Shown in pieces: positions 26,119 through 35,626 of a DNA stretch of 64,000 nucleotides. The stretch comes from Nostoc sp. FACHB-110 (lineage in GTDB: Bacteria > Cyanobacteriota > Cyanobacteriia > Cyanobacteriales > Nostocaceae), in assembly GCF_014697425.1 (NCBI RefSeq), contig NZ_JACJRU010000007.1, positions 1 through 64,000 on the forward strand, given 5' to 3'. Positions within the stretch are counted from its first letter, which is position 1; the number at the start of each line of letters is the position of its first letter. The notes under the pieces are model-generated. The model was not told the origin of the DNA. It was given only the letters and a program-made list of their open reading frames with translations, and did no database searches. Position numbers and translations under genes: made by a program.

Positions 26119-27717
26119 TTAACTCAACTGTGCCACAAGCTGATTTTCCAATAAGGTGTCATTCGTCAGCAAGTCTTCAACGGTGATGCGTAAAAAGCGT
26201 TGGTTATCAACTTGAAAAAGAATTTTCACGCGATCGCTCCCCGGATATCCTGGTGGAGTAAGTTGAGCAATGGTTCTCGCACCTGCGCTATCATTCAGAG
26301 GTTTAACAGTAGTTTCACCGCTATCGAGACGGCGGGTAATTAAGCGATCACCATCAAAATAAACTTCGGTGTTGCCTGTGTCTGCGCCTAATTCCCCGAT
26401 AATTAATTCAATACTGGGTTGATTCTCCACAGATGCACCTAAAAATAACTCTACAGCTTGATTCATCGGGTAAGCTTGCCCTGATTTAATAATTGGATGC
26501 CAACTGTGGCGTTGGTTGCGTCGATCCCAGTAACGAATCCCGTAACTGTGGTAGAGAAAGTCTTTGATTTCCACGCCTTGAGATAACTGTAATGCACCTT
26601 GGGCGATCGCTTCAAAAGGCTTTTCACACCGAATTTTTTCTGGCGCAAAATACTGTTTTACCCATGTCTGCACTGCTGGTAGTTGAACAGTTCCCCCCAC
26701 TAACAAAACAGCATTGATATCTGCGAGTTCAATTCCTTGGCGGCGTGCTTGTTGCAATAGATTTGTCATAGATTCATCTAGCCGCTCAAAAAATGCGTGT
26801 TCTTTGAGGATATTTTCTAAATTATCGCGGTCTAAATTTAATTCGTAACTTGCAAATGTTTCATCATCAAAATAAACTTCACTAGCTTGGTTTTGAGTTG
26901 ATAGCTGAATTTTGACTTTTTCGGCTAATCTCGTTGTCAATGGACTCACCGCCAAGCCTTGATTTTTGGCAAAATAATCAACTAACCAATTGTCAATATC
27001 TGTACCACCTAAATTTTGCCCAGCTTTTGCCAATACGCGCGCAGTTTTGACTTTTTGCTTGGAATTTTCGGCTAGGGATTTATTACCAAATTTAAGCAAA
27101 AATCCGATGGGTTTAGGATTACCTTGTGCGCCTTTATCTAACTTGACTAAAGATAAATCTAAAGTACCGCCACCAAAATCAATCACTAAAAGATTTTCTT
27201 GATCAGCCAAACCATAACCCAAGGCGGCGGCTGTGGGTTCATCTAACATCCGCACTTGTTCAACTGGGAGGCTTTGACAGACTTTACCTAACCAGTGGCG
27301 GTAAGCTTCAAAACTATCGACGGGGACGGTTAAGACGAGAGAATCTAACCCACCTTCTAAGGTTGCTAGTTGGGCAATGACTTGATTGAGAAACCATTGT
27401 CCAACTTGTTCAAAGGTGGTGGTTTCTCCGTCTAATTCGGGTAAAAAGCCTTGAATTTCTGCGCCGATACCGCGCTTGAAACTGCGGAAAAATCGAGATT
27501 CGCCTTTGAGATCCAAACCACGATCGCGTACTTGTTGCCCTACTAAAACTTTACCCTGGGCTGCGTCTTCCACATACACCAAGCTGGGAATCAGTGGAGG
27601 ATTGAGACTTTGTTGAATTGATAAACCAGGTAAACTCAGAGTTTCCGCCTGCTGGGTGACGGGATTCCAACGGGCAATGACTGTGTTGCTAGTACCAAAA
27701 TCGATTGCGATCGCCAT
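26119..27717 (-). CDS. Hsp70-family (DnaK-like) protein
   Basis: 532 residues with the actin/Hsp70 ATPase fold: phosphate-1 motif AIDFGTSNTVIARWN at the start, DEPTAAALGYGL, phosphate-2 LLVIDFGGGTLDLSLV and adenosine motif VLLVGGTVQLPAVQTWV. The C-terminal ~150 residues are shorter than the substrate-binding and lid regions of canonical DnaK (~630-640 residues), so it is a divergent Hsp70-like chaperone common in cyanobacteria. A common G+C-rich repeat motif follows at 27740-27800 before uvsE. Confidence 0.87.
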   Translation of the reverse strand: MAIAIDFGTSNTVIARWNPVTQQAETLSLPGLSIQQSLNPPLIPSLVYVEDAAQGKVLVGQQVRDRGLDLKGESRFFRSFKRGIGAEIQGFLPELDGETTTFEQVGQWFLNQVIAQLATLEGGLDSLVLTVPVDSFEAYRHWLGKVCQSLPVEQVRMLDEPTAAALGYGLADQENLLVIDFGGGTLDLSLVKLDKGAQGNPKPIGFLLKFGNKSLAENSKQKVKTARVLAKAGQNLGGTDIDNWLVDYFAKNQGLAVSPLTTRLAEKVKIQLSTQNQASEVYFDDETFASYELNLDRDNLENILKEHAFFERLDESMTNLLQQARRQGIELADINAVLLVGGTVQLPAVQTWVKQYFAPEKIRCEKPFEAIAQGALQLSQGVEIKDFLYHSYGIRYWDRRNQRHSWHPIIKSGQAYPMNQAVELFLGASVENQPSIELIIGELGADTGNTEVYFDGDRLITRRLDSGETTVKPLNDSAGARTIAQLTPPGYPGSDRVKILFQVDNQRFLRITVEDLLTNDTLLENQLVAQLS

Positions 27718-27813
27718 AGTCTCTTAATTATTTCATGCAAAGGCATGGTAGCGCGTTGGGCGGCTCTGCCGACAGTCAAGCGACTGCCGCGCAAAATTTT
27801 CTCAACAAAAATA

Positions 27814-28761
27814 CTATTGTCCCACAAGCCAAGCATCACGCAAATAGGCGATCGCTTCTTCTTTGCGTTTGGCTTCCACTTCTATCCACGGTGCTTGGTG
27901 ATAAATACTAGGCATATCGGTGATTAAATCACTGTGCTTTCTATCTTTAAACGCTGTCTCACCATTAGAAATATGTACTAATTGCCAATCTGGGTTTGTC
28001 CAAGTTGCCCTCGCCGCCTCAAACATAGCAGCGACACTCGGCTCATCATAGCTATCTAAGTTTTCGTGACAAATATGATGATGGGCATCAAATACCATTG
28101 GAATGGATGCTTGCTGACAAACTGCTAAAATTTCACTGGCACTGTAGGCATATTCATCGTTTTCTAACGTTAAACGATTTTTGATGGCTGGGGGCAATTC
28201 TAAAATAACCTTGATTAACTTTTCGGCACGTTGAGATTTACCGCCATGAATATTCATCAACGACCAAGGTGAACGAGGTAAACCCAGCAAGTCTAAGGTG
28301 CGGGCGTGGTCTGATAAAATTTTGATACTATTGTGCACAACATCAGGCGAATCGGAACTCAGCACCACAAATTGGTCAGGATGGATTACTATTCTTATTC
28401 TTAATGCTTCTGCCCGTTGACCGATTTTACTTAAATCAGCACTCATGTTTTCTAAGATATCCGCGCCAATTTTATCTTCTAAATCGCTCATCGGGAATAA
28501 ATTAGAAGTCATACGATACAGGCGAATTTGATGATTTTGACAAAATGACAAAGCATCGTGTAAAGACTGTAAGTTCTTTTCATAAAGTTGTTTTAGCGTG
28601 CTTTGGCGTTCTTGCAGAGAAAGTTTTAAGTAGCGTGTACGTGTAATTGTTTTAAAGCGGACTTGTGGTGATGCTGTGATACAAACTAATCCCAAGTTTG
28701 GCACAACAGTGTTTAGCGATCGCTCTTGCTGAGGTTGATGGGGCGATGAGATAATAGCCAT
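27814..28761 (-). CDS. uvsE: UV damage endonuclease UvsE (UVDE)
   Basis: DNA repair nuclease nicking 5' of UV photoproducts. 315 residues from ATG 28761, preceded by GAGAGAG; a TTG four codons upstream is also open. UVDE features are LGLVCITASPQVRFKTITRTRYLKL, YRMTSNLFPMSD, VIHPDQFVVLSS, MNIHGGKSQRAEKL, LENDEYAYSASEIL, VFDAHHHICHE and VHISNG. The histidine, glutamate and aspartate metal ligands of the TIM barrel lie in these motifs. Confidence 0.92.
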   Translation of the reverse strand: MAIISSPHQPQQERSLNTVVPNLGLVCITASPQVRFKTITRTRYLKLSLQERQSTLKQLYEKNLQSLHDALSFCQNHQIRLYRMTSNLFPMSDLEDKIGADILENMSADLSKIGQRAEALRIRIVIHPDQFVVLSSDSPDVVHNSIKILSDHARTLDLLGLPRSPWSLMNIHGGKSQRAEKLIKVILELPPAIKNRLTLENDEYAYSASEILAVCQQASIPMVFDAHHHICHENLDSYDEPSVAAMFEAARATWTNPDWQLVHISNGETAFKDRKHSDLITDMPSIYHQAPWIEVEAKRKEEAIAYLRDAWLVGQ

Positions 28762-28921
28762 TTTCTCTCTCAATTGCTGGAGTGTACTTTCTTTGATTGA
28801 ACTAACTGAGGGTATTCACTGCTAAGTCTCTAGAGGATGAATTCTCAAGATTGATTTTAAAAACATTGGCAGCACCCTAATAGAGAGAAATACCAGGGTG
28901 TTTCACTGCGTTACACCCAAA

Positions 28922-29902
28922 CTACTCTTTCGAGGCGTTACCCTTACACTCAAACATATGTAAACACAACTGCCGAGACAGTTCTTTACATACCTCCACT
29001 CCCCGGACGCTGTTACCACGCGCATCTAATGGGGGGGAAAATACGCCAATACCCATTTGATTAGGCACAACTGCAAAAATTCCGCCACAAACTCCACTTT
29101 TAGCGGGGATGCCTACTGTATAAGCCCATTCACCAGCAAAATTGTACATTCCACAGGTGTACATGACGCTGAGTATATCCTTTATATATTGATGATCTAC
29201 AGCTCGCTCACCTGTGATGGGGTTAACACCTGTGTTGGCCAATGTCGCAGCCATGACTGCTAAATCGTGACAGTCTACTATTACGGCACACTGCTGAAAA
29301 TAAAGGTCTAGTGCTTGTTCTATATTTTGGTCAATCATGCCAAAGTTCAGCATTAGGTGGGCCATTGCCCGGTTGCGATGTCCGGTACTGCGTTCGGAAG
29401 TAAAAACGGAAATATCCACAAATACATCATGACCTGTGTAGCGCCGGAACATATCTAGGACGCGGTTGAGTCGTTCGGTTGCACCTGCGCCTTTAATTAA
29501 ACTGGTGGTAGCGATCGCCCCAGCATTTACCATTGGGTTATAGGGTCGCTTCGATTGCTCATCTAAAATAATAGAGTTGAAAGCATCGCCTGTAGGTTCT
29601 ACCCCAACCCTGGTCAACACATAATCCCGTCCATGATCTTCTAGTGCTAGTCCATAAGCAAAGACTTTTGACATTGACTGGATGGTAAATAGTTGTTGCG
29701 AATCTCCGACTTGATATGCTTGACCATCCACTGTGACAATACAAATGCTAAATAAATCCGGATTTACCTTTGCCAATTCTGGAATATAATTTGCAACTGC
29801 ACCCTCTCGCAGAGACTTGTACTTAGAATGCAAGTCTTGGAGAACAGATAATAATGGTGAAGCCATTTTTTCTAAATCTTCTGAATTTGCCTGTTTTGCC
29901 AT
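28922..29902 (-). CDS. glsA: glutaminase A
   Basis: Hydrolyses glutamine to glutamate and ammonia in the cytoplasm. 326 residues from ATG 29902; a TTG at 29941 would add 13. The beta-lactamase-like catalytic Ser-x-x-Lys is SMSK at 76-79, followed by [27 protein letters not shown] and [26 protein letters not shown]. Upstream an NtcA-type palindrome GTA-N8-TAC sits 2 bases before a TATAAT box, consistent with nitrogen control. The ATG at 29902 gives a leader of about 50 bases from that promoter. Confidence 0.92.
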   Translation of the reverse strand: MAKQANSEDLEKMASPLLSVLQDLHSKYKSLREGAVANYIPELAKVNPDLFSICIVTVDGQAYQVGDSQQLFTIQSMSKVFAYGLALEDHGRDYVLTRVGVEPTGDAFNSIILDEQSKRPYNPMVNAGAIATTSLIKGAGATERLNRVLDMFRRYTGHDVFVDISVFTSERSTGHRNRAMAHLMLNFGMIDQNIEQALDLYFQQCAVIVDCHDLAVMAATLANTGVNPITGERAVDHQYIKDILSVMYTCGMYNFAGEWAYTVGIPAKSGVCGGIFAVVPNQMGIGVFSPPLDARGNSVRGVEVCKELSRQLCLHMFECKGNASKE

Positions 29903-29958
29903 GTAGCTGATAGTTTGCTCCAAAAAATAACGCTTGCTCAACTGTTTTAAATGATAAA

Positions 29959-29980
29959 ATTATAATGTATAATTTGCTAC
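29959..29980 (-). promoter_or_regulatory. NtcA-type site overlapping the glsA promoter
   Basis: A perfect GTA-N8-TAC palindrome lies at 29967-29980. On the minus strand a TATAAT (29964-29959) begins 2 bases after it. NtcA activates from sites about 22 bases upstream of the -10 box (established knowledge). Here the site covers the -35 position, as in NtcA-repressed promoters. Both regulator and direction are inference. Confidence 0.55.
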
Positions 29981-30724
29981 ATTGCTAAACTCGTTGATTT
30001 ACGCTCGTAAGGGTTTTTTAATTTTCTCATTATTATTTTTGTTTTAATTGTCAAAAATATTAGTTGCGATCGCACATCGTTTTTTTGTTGTTTTATTACT
30101 GAAAAATGAGTTATTTAAAATACATTAAAAGATTAATAACTAAGTATAATTCCATATAGTTTAGAATTGCAAAAAGTGTTTTGTCTAATAACTCATGATG
30201 GCAATTCCCAAAATATTTATCAGTATAACCCTTGTCAAATAAAGGCTTTAGCCAATAATAAAAATTAAAAGAACTCAAATCGATTTGATATTTATAGTTG
30301 ATTAATTGCCTAGTATAGGGCAAAATTATCACTACTATTAATAATTTATATATGTTCTATAAAGTACACTTTGTTCGAGGTTATTATCAGGTTAATGGTA
30401 GAGTTTCTGGCAGATTTGAATCTGAGAATAAAGTTAAGTTTTATTAAGGAAACTGTTATTGTCCGAAAAAAACGCTACATCTCGCAAATCCGCATTTGAA
30501 CAAGGTTTTGACGTTGTGATTGCCATTTAAATTTACAAAAATGATGCTTACTTACGGTAAAACCCTGATCCCCAAGTCCAAAAGTTCGTGTTAGTCTGTT
30601 GCAGTTATGAACAACAAAGTGAAAGCGGAACGAGTTCGATTTTGAGGAAATCAATGCTCTTTGTGGCACAAAAATTCCGTTAATCAAAAAACTGCTGTTC
30701 TACAGTCGCTTTAAAATTGGACGC
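29981..30724. other. intergenic region, no gene supported
   Basis: 744 AT-rich bases between divergent glsA and the RlpA-like gene. ORFs of 70-73 codons on the minus strand have no protein-like character, conserved motif or ribosome-binding site. Nothing further is assigned. Confidence 0.4.
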
Positions 30725-31837
30725 ATGAACCAAAGACATTTGTGGACTATTGTCGCCCTATTTGTGACCCTTGCGGGGATTCCCTCTGTGGGTCGCACTC
30801 AAGCTGCCGAGGAAACTCATCCAGTTTCTCAAAAGTCATCTAGCAGTGACGTAGTGAAAGTAGGAGAGTTTCAATCCCCAGCAGAGAAACAAGCCTCGGA
30901 TGCTGTAATTACAAGCATTCATGCTCACAGCATTAAAGGTAAACAAGCGGCAACTCTGTACATCCGGAATATTCCAGTTCTCACCTTTGTGAGTTCTCAG
31001 CCAATTGCGAGTAATCAAACAAAACAAGGTGTAGTAGGAGAAAGTCAGGGCGTACAACAACAGTCGTACGCCCTTGTTGCTAGGAACTCAACCAAGGTAG
31101 CAAGCACTGGAAATATCGCCGAAGCCGGAAATAAATTCGGCACTTTTGACAACGATGACAACGATCCCGTTCAACAAGCTGGTGTGGTAGCAGCGAGAAT
31201 CAACCAATTGATTCAAGAGAACGTGGATGCCAAACAAATTACGGTCAGCTGGAAGGCAGACAACAAAACTACAAATCAAGCCCAAGATAAAAGTTCTGCC
31301 GCAGAGCAGCCCAGCGATCGCTATACAATCAAAATCAAAGACCAAGAGTTGGTGGAAATCAACGAAAATACACGCCTAGCAGACACCACCAACGATTTGG
31401 CACAAGACGCATTACAAGCAACTAACCGCCTACGCAGACTCATTGGTAACGCATCTCCTATTGACAAAATTGCTAACTTACCAATGCGTTCACCCTTTTC
31501 TTTACCAAAACTGCCACAACAAATTGCCGTTGGTAACATCAGGCTGACCTTTAGAGGCATGGCATCCTTCTACGGCTATGATGGCTCCGGCAGTATGACT
31601 GCTAGTGGCGAAAGATTTAATCCCGAAGCGATGACTGCGGCTCACCGCACTTTGCCCCTCGGCACAAAAGTCAGAGTGACCAACACTCGCAATGGTCGTT
31701 CTGTCGTACTCCGCATTAATGACCGTGGCCCCTATATTCGAGGTCGCGTAATTGATGTATCAGCTGGTGCAGCCCGAATTTTAGGCATGGTGAGTAGTGG
31801 TGTTGCACCAGTGCATATCGAAGTTTTGGGACGATAA
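30725..31837 (+). CDS. rlpA: RlpA-like double-psi beta-barrel septal ring protein
   Basis: 370 residues, exported (signal to about residue 27, ending RTQAA). A long, low-complexity, Gln/Asn/Ser-rich middle part probably spans the cell wall. The C-terminal ~95 residues are an RlpA double-psi beta-barrel: [31 protein letters not shown] motif seen as [33 protein letters not shown]. The catalytic-type D of NDRGP is present. RlpA homologues cleave denuded peptidoglycan or act at septa (family knowledge). No SPOR domain is seen. A perfect hairpin follows the gene. Confidence 0.85.
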   Translation: MNQRHLWTIVALFVTLAGIPSVGRTQAAEETHPVSQKSSSSDVVKVGEFQSPAEKQASDAVITSIHAHSIKGKQAATLYIRNIPVLTFVSSQPIASNQTKQGVVGESQGVQQQSYALVARNSTKVASTGNIAEAGNKFGTFDNDDNDPVQQAGVVAARINQLIQENVDAKQITVSWKADNKTTNQAQDKSSAAEQPSDRYTIKIKDQELVEINENTRLADTTNDLAQDALQATNRLRRLIGNASPIDKIANLPMRSPFSLPKLPQQIAVGNIRLTFRGMASFYGYDGSGSMTASGERFNPEAMTAAHRTLPLGTKVRVTNTRNGRSVVLRINDRGPYIRGRVIDVSAGAARILGMVSSGVAPVHIEVLGR

Positions 31838-31873
31838 ATTTTAGGTAATTTGCAGGATAGATAACAAAACAAA

Positions 31874-31902
31874 TTTTAGATTGCTAAATTAGCAATCTAA
31901 AA
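31874..31902. terminator. perfect 13-bp hairpin downstream of rlpA-like gene
   Basis: TTTTAGATTGCTA, loop AAT, TAGCAATCTAAAA, 37 bases past the stop codon. The self-complementary A/T ends give it terminator character in both directions, though the plus-strand tail is not a pure T run. Confidence 0.55.
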
Positions 31903-32118
31903 TTCCAAATCTCAAATTCTCTTAGCTGTTCGGCGTAGTGTTTTCCCTAGAATGACCGTGCTTTGCGCAAATTAATGACCTAGACTCAATCTCAATCTCA
32001 AATTCTGTACTGCATCCGGCAAATTTACCTAATTTCTAATTCCCCTAGTTCTCGCATCTTTTCCCCCAATTTCAGATATACACTAACGGGGGAGGGTTAG
32101 AAGAACTAGGGGAATTTT

Positions 32119-33723
32119 GTGCGCCTGCTGACAACAGTCGCAGCTTTACGCTGCTATTTAAATAAAATTCGCTCGCAAAGCCAACTTAAAGTTGCCGAGG
32201 ATCTAATTGCTGATGAAAAGAGTAGTTGGGAGCAAAAAGCTGTCGGTTTAGTACCGACAATGGGAAGCTTGCATCAAGGTCATTTAAGCCTCATTCAACG
32301 AGCCAAACAAGAAAATTCCACAGTGATTGTCAGTATTTTCGTCAATCCCCTGCAATTTGGCCCTAATGAAGATTATGCACGCTATCCAAGAACATTAGAG
32401 CAAGATATACAACTAAGTGAATATGCTGGAGTTGATGCAATTTTTGCACCTCCTCCGGAAGAGATGGGAGTACCGCAGAAAAATATACAAGACTGTTTGG
32501 TGACACAAGTAATCCCCCCATCTGCTATGATATCAGGTTTGTGTGGTCGTTCTCGATTAGGGCATTTTCAGGGTGTAGCAACGATTGTTACCAAGCTTTT
32601 GAACTTGGTACAGCCTGATCGAGCCTACTTTGGTCAAAAAGATGGTCAGCAACTAGCGATTATTAAACGACTGGTGGCTGACTTAAATTTGCCAGTAGAA
32701 ATTGTTGCCTGTCCTACAGTCCGAGAAGCTTCAGGACTGGCGTGTAGTTCACGCAATCAATATTTGAGTGGGGCAGAAAAAGAGCAAGCGGCGATTTTGT
32801 ATCGTGGCTTAAAAAAAGCTGAAGCTGCCTTTAAATCTGGTGTGCGTCACAGCAGTCAGTTGATAGCAGTGGTACAGCAAGAATTGAAGACAATTAGTAA
32901 TGTTTTAGTGGAATATATTGAATTGGTTGAGCCGACTACTTTAATGTCATTAGAAACAATCGAGGAGGAAGGAATGCTCGCGATCGCAGCTCGTCTTGGT
33001 TCTACACGTTTGATTGATAATACCATCTTGCGCGATCGCCAACCCATCATAGCAATTGATGGGCCAGCTGGAGCCGGGAAATCTACGGTAGCTCGCCAAG
33101 TAGCTGCGGAATTAGGATTGGTATATTTAGATACAGGTGCTATGTATCGGGCGATTACTTGGCTAGTAGTACAAAAAGGTATTGCCATTGAAGACGAGTG
33201 TGCGATCGCCGAATTAGCGAGTACTTGTAAAATTAAGTTAACACCAAATCAAGATTTAAAATCTCCAGTGCGTGTGTGGATTGATGATGTTGATGTTACC
33301 CAAGATATTCGCACGGTGGAAGTAACATCTAAAGTATCAGCGATCGCCGCCCAAAGTGCAGTGCGTCAGGCCTTAGTTCAACAACAGCAAGATTGGGGTA
33401 AAAAAGGCGGTTTAGTCGCCGAAGGTCGAGACATTGGTAGCCACGTTTTTCCTGATGCCGAAGTGAAAATCTTTTTAACCGCGTCTGTTAGCGAACGCGC
33501 TCGCCGCCGTCAGCAAGACTTTCAAAAACAAGGTCAACCGGAAGTTAGTTTAGAACAACTAGAACGGGATATTGCCGAACGCGATTGGAAAGACAGCACT
33601 CGCCAAGTCTCGCCCTTGCAAAAAGCCGCAGATGCACTAGAAATCCAGACTGATGGGATGAGTGCCTCAGAAGTTGCCGCCCAAATTATTAGCTATTACA
33701 ATCAACGCTTATCTCAATTGTAA
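32119..33723 (+). CDS. panC/cmk: bifunctional pantoate--beta-alanine ligase / (d)CMP kinase
   Basis: Fusion enzyme of 534 residues typical of cyanobacteria. The N-terminal ~290 residues are pantothenate synthetase, which makes pantothenate for CoA: PTMGSLHQGH at 46-55 with the HxGH adenylation motif, then FVNPLQFGPNEDYARYPR and FGQKDGQQL. From about residue 308 cytidylate kinase follows: IAIDGPAGAGKSTVA with P-loop GPAGAGKST at 315-323, YLDTGAMYRAITW, and VAEGRDIGSHVFPDAEVK. The start is GTG 32119 with AGGGGA 7-8 bases upstream. Confidence 0.95.
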   Translation: MRLLTTVAALRCYLNKIRSQSQLKVAEDLIADEKSSWEQKAVGLVPTMGSLHQGHLSLIQRAKQENSTVIVSIFVNPLQFGPNEDYARYPRTLEQDIQLSEYAGVDAIFAPPPEEMGVPQKNIQDCLVTQVIPPSAMISGLCGRSRLGHFQGVATIVTKLLNLVQPDRAYFGQKDGQQLAIIKRLVADLNLPVEIVACPTVREASGLACSSRNQYLSGAEKEQAAILYRGLKKAEAAFKSGVRHSSQLIAVVQQELKTISNVLVEYIELVEPTTLMSLETIEEEGMLAIAARLGSTRLIDNTILRDRQPIIAIDGPAGAGKSTVARQVAAELGLVYLDTGAMYRAITWLVVQKGIAIEDECAIAELASTCKIKLTPNQDLKSPVRVWIDDVDVTQDIRTVEVTSKVSAIAAQSAVRQALVQQQQDWGKKGGLVAEGRDIGSHVFPDAEVKIFLTASVSERARRRQQDFQKQGQPEVSLEQLERDIAERDWKDSTRQVSPLQKAADALEIQTDGMSASEVAAQIISYYNQRLSQL

Positions 33724-33948
33724 TCAGAGAAATTGGCTGTTAGTTTTTGATTGCTAATATAGTGGTGAGTAAAATAGTGCTTACCCACCACTGGCAACTT
33801 CAATTTATATTTCAAATTAGCATTGTAAAAAATATTTTACAGACTTTTACAAATAACTTATCTAGCTCAAGACTGACTAATAATATTAAAATTCCTCCTC
33901 CTGAAGATAGAAGTAATTAAGGTTAAGAATTAGCTAAGGTTTGGTGGT

Positions 33949-34070
33949 GAATATTTGCCAAGCTGAAGCCGCAAATATTTCTCAAGAATCAATTAAAATT
34001 ATTTGCTCAAGTATTAGCTGTTTGTCTACCTCCAGAAGTTGGCAGGCAGACATTTTCATTTTTTTTGTTT
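33949..34070 (+). ncRNA. candidate small RNA ending in a strong terminator
   Basis: A 9-bp hairpin, AATATTTGC (33950-33958) with GCAAATATT (33971-33979), is followed by a second hairpin TGTCTACCTCC (34023-34033) with GGCAGGCAGACA (34041-34052) and a T-rich tail with a run of eight T. This terminator lies 300 bases after panC/cmk and 375 bases before sodB, with no ORF to terminate, so a short independent transcript is plausible. It could instead be the end of a long panC/cmk 3' region. Confidence 0.35.
34023..34068 (+). terminator. Rho-independent terminator in panC/cmk-sodB spacer
   Basis: Imperfect 11-bp stem with G+C-rich core (TGTCTACCTCC/GGCAGGCAGACA) followed by TTTTCATTTTTTTTG. This is a clear intrinsic terminator on the plus strand. 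Confidence 0.65.
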
Positions 34071-34426
34071 TATCTATGAGTCAAGGTTTTCTGGAGTAGG
34101 GTGTAGATTGATTAATTCCTCATCTAGCACTGATAGACCAAGCATGATATCAGATTTGCAGGGCAGCAATCTGTTATTTGTTAATTGCGCCAAAATTAAT
34201 CGGATCAAATATTAGCTGTTTTTATTTAAAATTCTCAGTATATAGGGATTTTACTTATAAATTAAGTACTTTGTTTTCATCATCACTTTGGTAGTAGAAT
34301 GACCTTGTTAAGTTTTATGTTCCCTTAATTTTAAGGACAGCAAAACTACTAAACCCAAAATCTGTAATTTCCTAAGCTTCGGCAATAGCTTTAGTCCGAA
34401 AAACAGTAAAGAGAGGATTTCACAAA

Positions 34427-35029
34427 ATGGCATTTACACAGCCCCCCTTACCTTTTGCGCCTGATGCTTTAGAGTCATACGGGATGAAAGCGGAAACTTT
34501 TGAGTATCACTATGGTAAGCATCACAAAGCTTATGTCGATAACCTCAACAAGCTGGTTGAAGGTACGGAACTTGCTGATAAGTCTCTAGAAGAAGTAATC
34601 CAAATTTCCTTTAAAGATTCCTCGAAAGCAGGTATATTCAACAACGCGGCTCAAGTTTGGAACCACACCTTCTTTTGGAACAGCTTGAAACCAGGTGGTG
34701 GCGGCGCACCCACTGGCGAACTCGCAGCCAAAATTGACAGAGACTTTGGTAGCTACGACAAATTTAAAGAAGAGTTCTCTAATGCTGCAGCTACTCAGTT
34801 TGGTAGTGGTTGGGCTTGGCTAGTTGACGATGGTGGTACTCTCAAAGTCATCAAAACCCCCAACGCGGAAAACCCCTTAGCTCATGGCAAAAAAGCATTG
34901 CTTACCCTTGATGTTTGGGAACACGCTTATTACATTGACTTTAGAAATGCGCGTCCTGCATTCATTAAGAATTTCTTAGATAATTTAGTCAACTGGGATT
35001 TTGTTGCCGAAAATCTGGCGAAAGCCTAA
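34427..35029 (+). CDS. sodB: iron superoxide dismutase SodB
   Basis: Cytoplasmic Fe-SOD of 200 residues converting superoxide to H2O2 and O2. Metal ligands are seen as His28 (FEYHYGKHHKAY), the His in VWNHTFFWNSL, and Asp and His in LDVWEHAYYIDF. AAQVWNHTFFWNSLKPGGGG and the Gln-containing FGSGWAWLV region are of the Fe rather than Mn type (family knowledge). AGAGGA upstream of ATG 34427 is the ribosome-binding site. A strong terminator follows, so it is monocistronic. Confidence 0.95.
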   Translation: MAFTQPPLPFAPDALESYGMKAETFEYHYGKHHKAYVDNLNKLVEGTELADKSLEEVIQISFKDSSKAGIFNNAAQVWNHTFFWNSLKPGGGGAPTGELAAKIDRDFGSYDKFKEEFSNAAATQFGSGWAWLVDDGGTLKVIKTPNAENPLAHGKKALLTLDVWEHAYYIDFRNARPAFIKNFLDNLVNWDFVAENLAKA

Positions 35030-35105
35030 TGAGATTTGAGCAAAAAACTTAAATCATCTGTTGCTAAATTGATCAAGCGAGTGCTTGATTTTCAAAATAT
35101 ATTTA

Positions 35106-35139
35106 ACAGTCACGAGAGTAAATCGTGACTGTTTTTATT
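35106..35139 (+). terminator. Rho-independent terminator of sodB
   Basis: ACAGTCACGA (35106-35115), loop GAGTAAA, TCGTGACTGT (35123-35132), then TTTTATTT. Perfect 10-bp stem 77 bases past the sodB stop. Confidence 0.85.
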
Positions 35140-35336
35140 TCCATTAATGCCCTTGGGGGAAAACACAATCATTGGGTTTCACTTTTGGGCGTTATTGGAA
35201 TCCTTAAATATTTAGCGAATACGGTAGTGGCGATCGCTTCGCTGAACTATCTTAAACATAGGGGATTAAATCCGTCAAAGCGATCGCTCACCCGATCCCT
35301 TTGCATAAAAAAATCATAAAAATCACTCCCAATTAT

Positions 35337-35543
35337 ATGGATAGCAAAGAATTAGCCCAATACCTCGAAGCAACTAATAGCATTGCTAAACCTTGGCTAT
35401 TAGTACAACTGCGTCTACAAAAATTACAAGAACGCCGCAACTCCATTTCGGAAGACACCTACGCTGATGAGTTAGCGGACATTCACCAAGATTTAATGAA
35501 TTTGGGTGAATGGTGGCGCGGAATTGAAGATGATGTCTTCTAA
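35337..35543 (+). CDS. conserved hypothetical small protein
   Basis: 68 residues from ATG 35337 (MDSKELAQYLEATNSIAKPW); an upstream in-frame ATG at 35301 is less likely. Helical and charged, with the end NLGEWWRGIEDDVF. No motif or signal. It lies 84 bases before purM on the same strand, separated by nested inverted repeats. The protein-like composition and plausible start support a real gene. Function unknown. Confidence 0.6.
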   Translation: MDSKELAQYLEATNSIAKPWLLVQLRLQKLQERRNSISEDTYADELADIHQDLMNLGEWWRGIEDDVF

Positions 35544-35553
35544 TGAGGTAATA

Positions 35554-35617
35554 TCAATAGTCCATAGTCAAGAGTCATTAGTTAATAGACTCTTGACTAA
35601 TCACCATTGACTATTGA
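35554..35617. repeat. nested inverted repeat upstream of purM
   Basis: TCAATAGTC (35554-35562) pairs with GACTATTGA (35609-35617), and inside it AGTCAAGAGTC (35566-35576) pairs with GACTCTTGACT (35588-35598). It ends 9 bases before the purM start codon, so it could terminate upstream transcription or affect purM translation. The AGTCAATAGT-type unit also appears near 53325-53345. Confidence 0.6.
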
Positions 35618-35626
35618 TTTACTTTT

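Noticed and set aside
30475..30687. 70-codon ORF on the minus strand
   Set aside because: No motif, start signal or composition supporting a gene; left as intergenic.
35125..35319. 64-codon ORF after sodB
   Set aside because: It begins inside the terminator hairpin of sodB and has no protein-like pattern.
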